From: JBCBDX01 sp038529265
GTDB lineage: Bacteria; Pseudomonadota; Alphaproteobacteria; Rhizobiales; Rhizobiaceae
Direction: 5' to 3'
Assembly (NCBI GenBank): GCA_038529265.1
Contig: JBCBDX010000003.1
Coordinates: 62,001 to 126,000 of the forward strand
Length of the DNA stretch: 64,000 nt
This document shows positions 63,099 to 64,000 of the stretch, in pieces. The translations under genes were made by a program, and so were the position numbers. Under the pieces are notes generated by a model. It saw only the letters and a program-made list of their open reading frames with translations. It searched no databases and had not been told where the DNA came from. Within the stretch, counting starts at the first letter, position 1. Every line of letters starts with the position of its first letter.

Positions 63099-64000
63099 TT
63101 GGGCGCTCGCTTTTGGAGACTGAGCTTCTGCCTAACCTGCGCGGGCGTCATGATCTTTGCGCCCAAGTTCTCGATGATATTGGCTGCGCGTTTCACCAGT
63201 TGTGCATTGGTTGCATGAACACCTTTGTCGAGCCAAAGACTATCTTCCAATCCGACCCGGACATTGCCGCCCGCAAGAACAGATGCTGCGACGTAAGGCA
63301 TTTGTTGGCGGCCGATAGAGAAGGCAGACCAAGTCCATTGTGCGGGCACATTGTTGACCATGGCCATGAATGTATTGAGATCATCGGGCGCGCCCCAGGG
63401 AATACCCATGCAGAATTGCACCAGCGCTGGCGCATCAATAACACCGCTATTAACGAGTCTTTTTGCCAACCATAAATGGCCGGTGTCAAAAACCTCGATC
63501 TCCGGTCGCACGCCAAGCTCTGTGATCTGCCGACCCATGGCTTCCAGCATGCCGGGTGTGTTGGCCATCACATAGTCAGCTTCGGCGAAGTTCATGGTGC
63601 CGCAATCAAGCGTACATATTTCGGGGAGGCACTCTGCGACATGAGCGAGGCGTTCTCTGGCACCGATCATGTCCGTCCCGTCAGCTAGTGGTAATGGTGC
63701 TTCAGCGCTGCCAAAAACCAGATCGCCACCCATGCCAGCTGTAAGGTTAAGCACAACGTCCGCATCGGCATCCCGTATCCGTTCGGTCAGTTCGCGATAG
63801 AGCGCAGGTTCGCGGGAAGGCGCGCCCGTTATCGGATCGCGTACATGGCAATGAACAATTGCTGCTCCGGCTTTGGCAGCTTCAATTGCGCTGTTTGCAA
63901 TCTCTTCAGGCGATCTAGGTACATGCGGCGAGCGATCCTGCGTCTGGCCTGAGCCGGTAACAGCACAAGTGATGAAAACATCGCGGTTGATTTCAAGCGG
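63095..64000 (-). CDS. Beta-keto acid cleavage enzyme (BKACE, DUF849), 5' end outside window
   Basis: Open to the right edge (at least 301 residues seen). VFITCAVTGSGQT, then GAAIVHCHVRDP (metal His pair) and LNLTAGMGG are the DUF849 signatures; FMAMVNNVPAQWTWSAFSIGR and GGNVRVGLED follow. Such enzymes condense a beta-keto acid with acetyl-CoA; beside lcdH the substrate is probably 3-dehydrocarnitine, giving betainyl-CoA and acetoacetate. Confidence 0.87.
   Translation of the reverse strand, partial: PLEINRDVFITCAVTGSGQTQDRSPHVPRSPEEIANSAIEAAKAGAAIVHCHVRDPITGAPSREPALYRELTERIRDADADVVLNLTAGMGGDLVFGSAEAPLPLADGTDMIGARERLAHVAECLPEICTLDCGTMNFAEADYVMANTPGMLEAMGRQITELGVRPEIEVFDTGHLWLAKRLVNSGVIDAPALVQFCMGIPWGAPDDLNTFMAMVNNVPAQWTWSAFSIGRQQMPYVAASVLAGGNVRVGLEDSLWLDKGVHATNAQLVKRAANIIENLGAKIMTPAQVRQKLSLQKRAPK

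Noticed and set aside
1..64000. CRISPR array, transposon or prophage
   Set aside because: No regularly spaced repeats, transposase, integrase or phage structural genes are visible on either strand.

Overview
The window reads as a contiguous stretch of the core chromosome of an alphaproteobacterium, most likely a marine or free-living member of the Hyphomicrobiales (Rhizobiales). This is inferred from families largely confined to or typical of that class: CpdR, RcdA (DUF1465), GapR (DUF2312), TrcR (DUF1013), DUF1192, DUF1244, DUF465, DUF882, an Omp10-like lipoprotein and an mmgR/alpha-r8-type sRNA. No insertion sequence, prophage, CRISPR array or rRNA operon is visible. Coding is dense: no gene-free stretch exceeds about 300 bases.

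Layout. 1-6351: 3' part of pntB, a glycosyltransferase (GT61)/nucleotide-sugar epimerase pair, a TPR lipoprotein, rpsU, and an animal-type haem peroxidase. 6465-12405: a heterotetrameric sarcosine oxidase operon (soxB-D-A-G) with two extra small genes (cupin and a YebY/DUF2511-like protein) between soxB and soxD. 12407-17852: MaoC hydratase, EamA exporter, tRNA-Val(GAC), cpdR, an N-formylglutamate amidohydrolase, an mmgR-like sRNA, a HisN-type phosphatase, an alpha/beta hydrolase, a small exported protein. 18139-21464: hsp20 behind a probable RpoH promoter and ROSE thermometer, then a leftward bufferin-type copper RiPP operon (bufA1-bufB-bufC-doxX). 21603-29505: threonine aldolase, gapR, a DUF882 peptidase, a sigma-54 response regulator, pepF, a haem-dependent N-demethylase homologue.

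29638-42830: envelope and housekeeping genes (Omp10-like lipoprotein, 5'-nucleotidase with LysM-like tail, hemH, kdsD/kpsF, an outer-membrane barrel, MltB-type transglycosylase, DUF459, DUF1244, DUF1036, pyk, TPR protein). 42907-50977: zinc-free L36, purK-purE-DUF465, a divergent second DUF465 gene, an ArsR regulator, a ThiE-like protein, Sel1 repeats, efp, suhB and a MotA/MotB-like membrane pair. 50982-64000: an MsbA-type ABC exporter, rpmE, rcdA behind a perfect CtrA-box spacing, DUF1192, a quinone oxidoreductase, a CPT-like kinase, a phytase-type exported esterase behind an apparent Pho box, trcR, a VOC-WYL regulator operon with a strong palindromic operator candidate, an SDR, a GT2 and the end of a carnitine-degradation operon (BKACE-lcdH).

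How the genes fit together. Carnitine degradation at the right edge (carnitine to dehydrocarnitine to betainyl-CoA) produces glycine betaine, whose later demethylation yields sarcosine, the substrate of the sox operon at the left. Cell-cycle control is well represented: CpdR and RcdA belong to one ClpXP adaptor hierarchy that destroys CtrA in Caulobacter, and rcdA has a CtrA-box candidate upstream. Start codons TTG and GTG are common and several adjacent genes overlap by 1-11 bases, suggesting translational coupling. All functions are assigned by reading the proteins; none was checked by database search.
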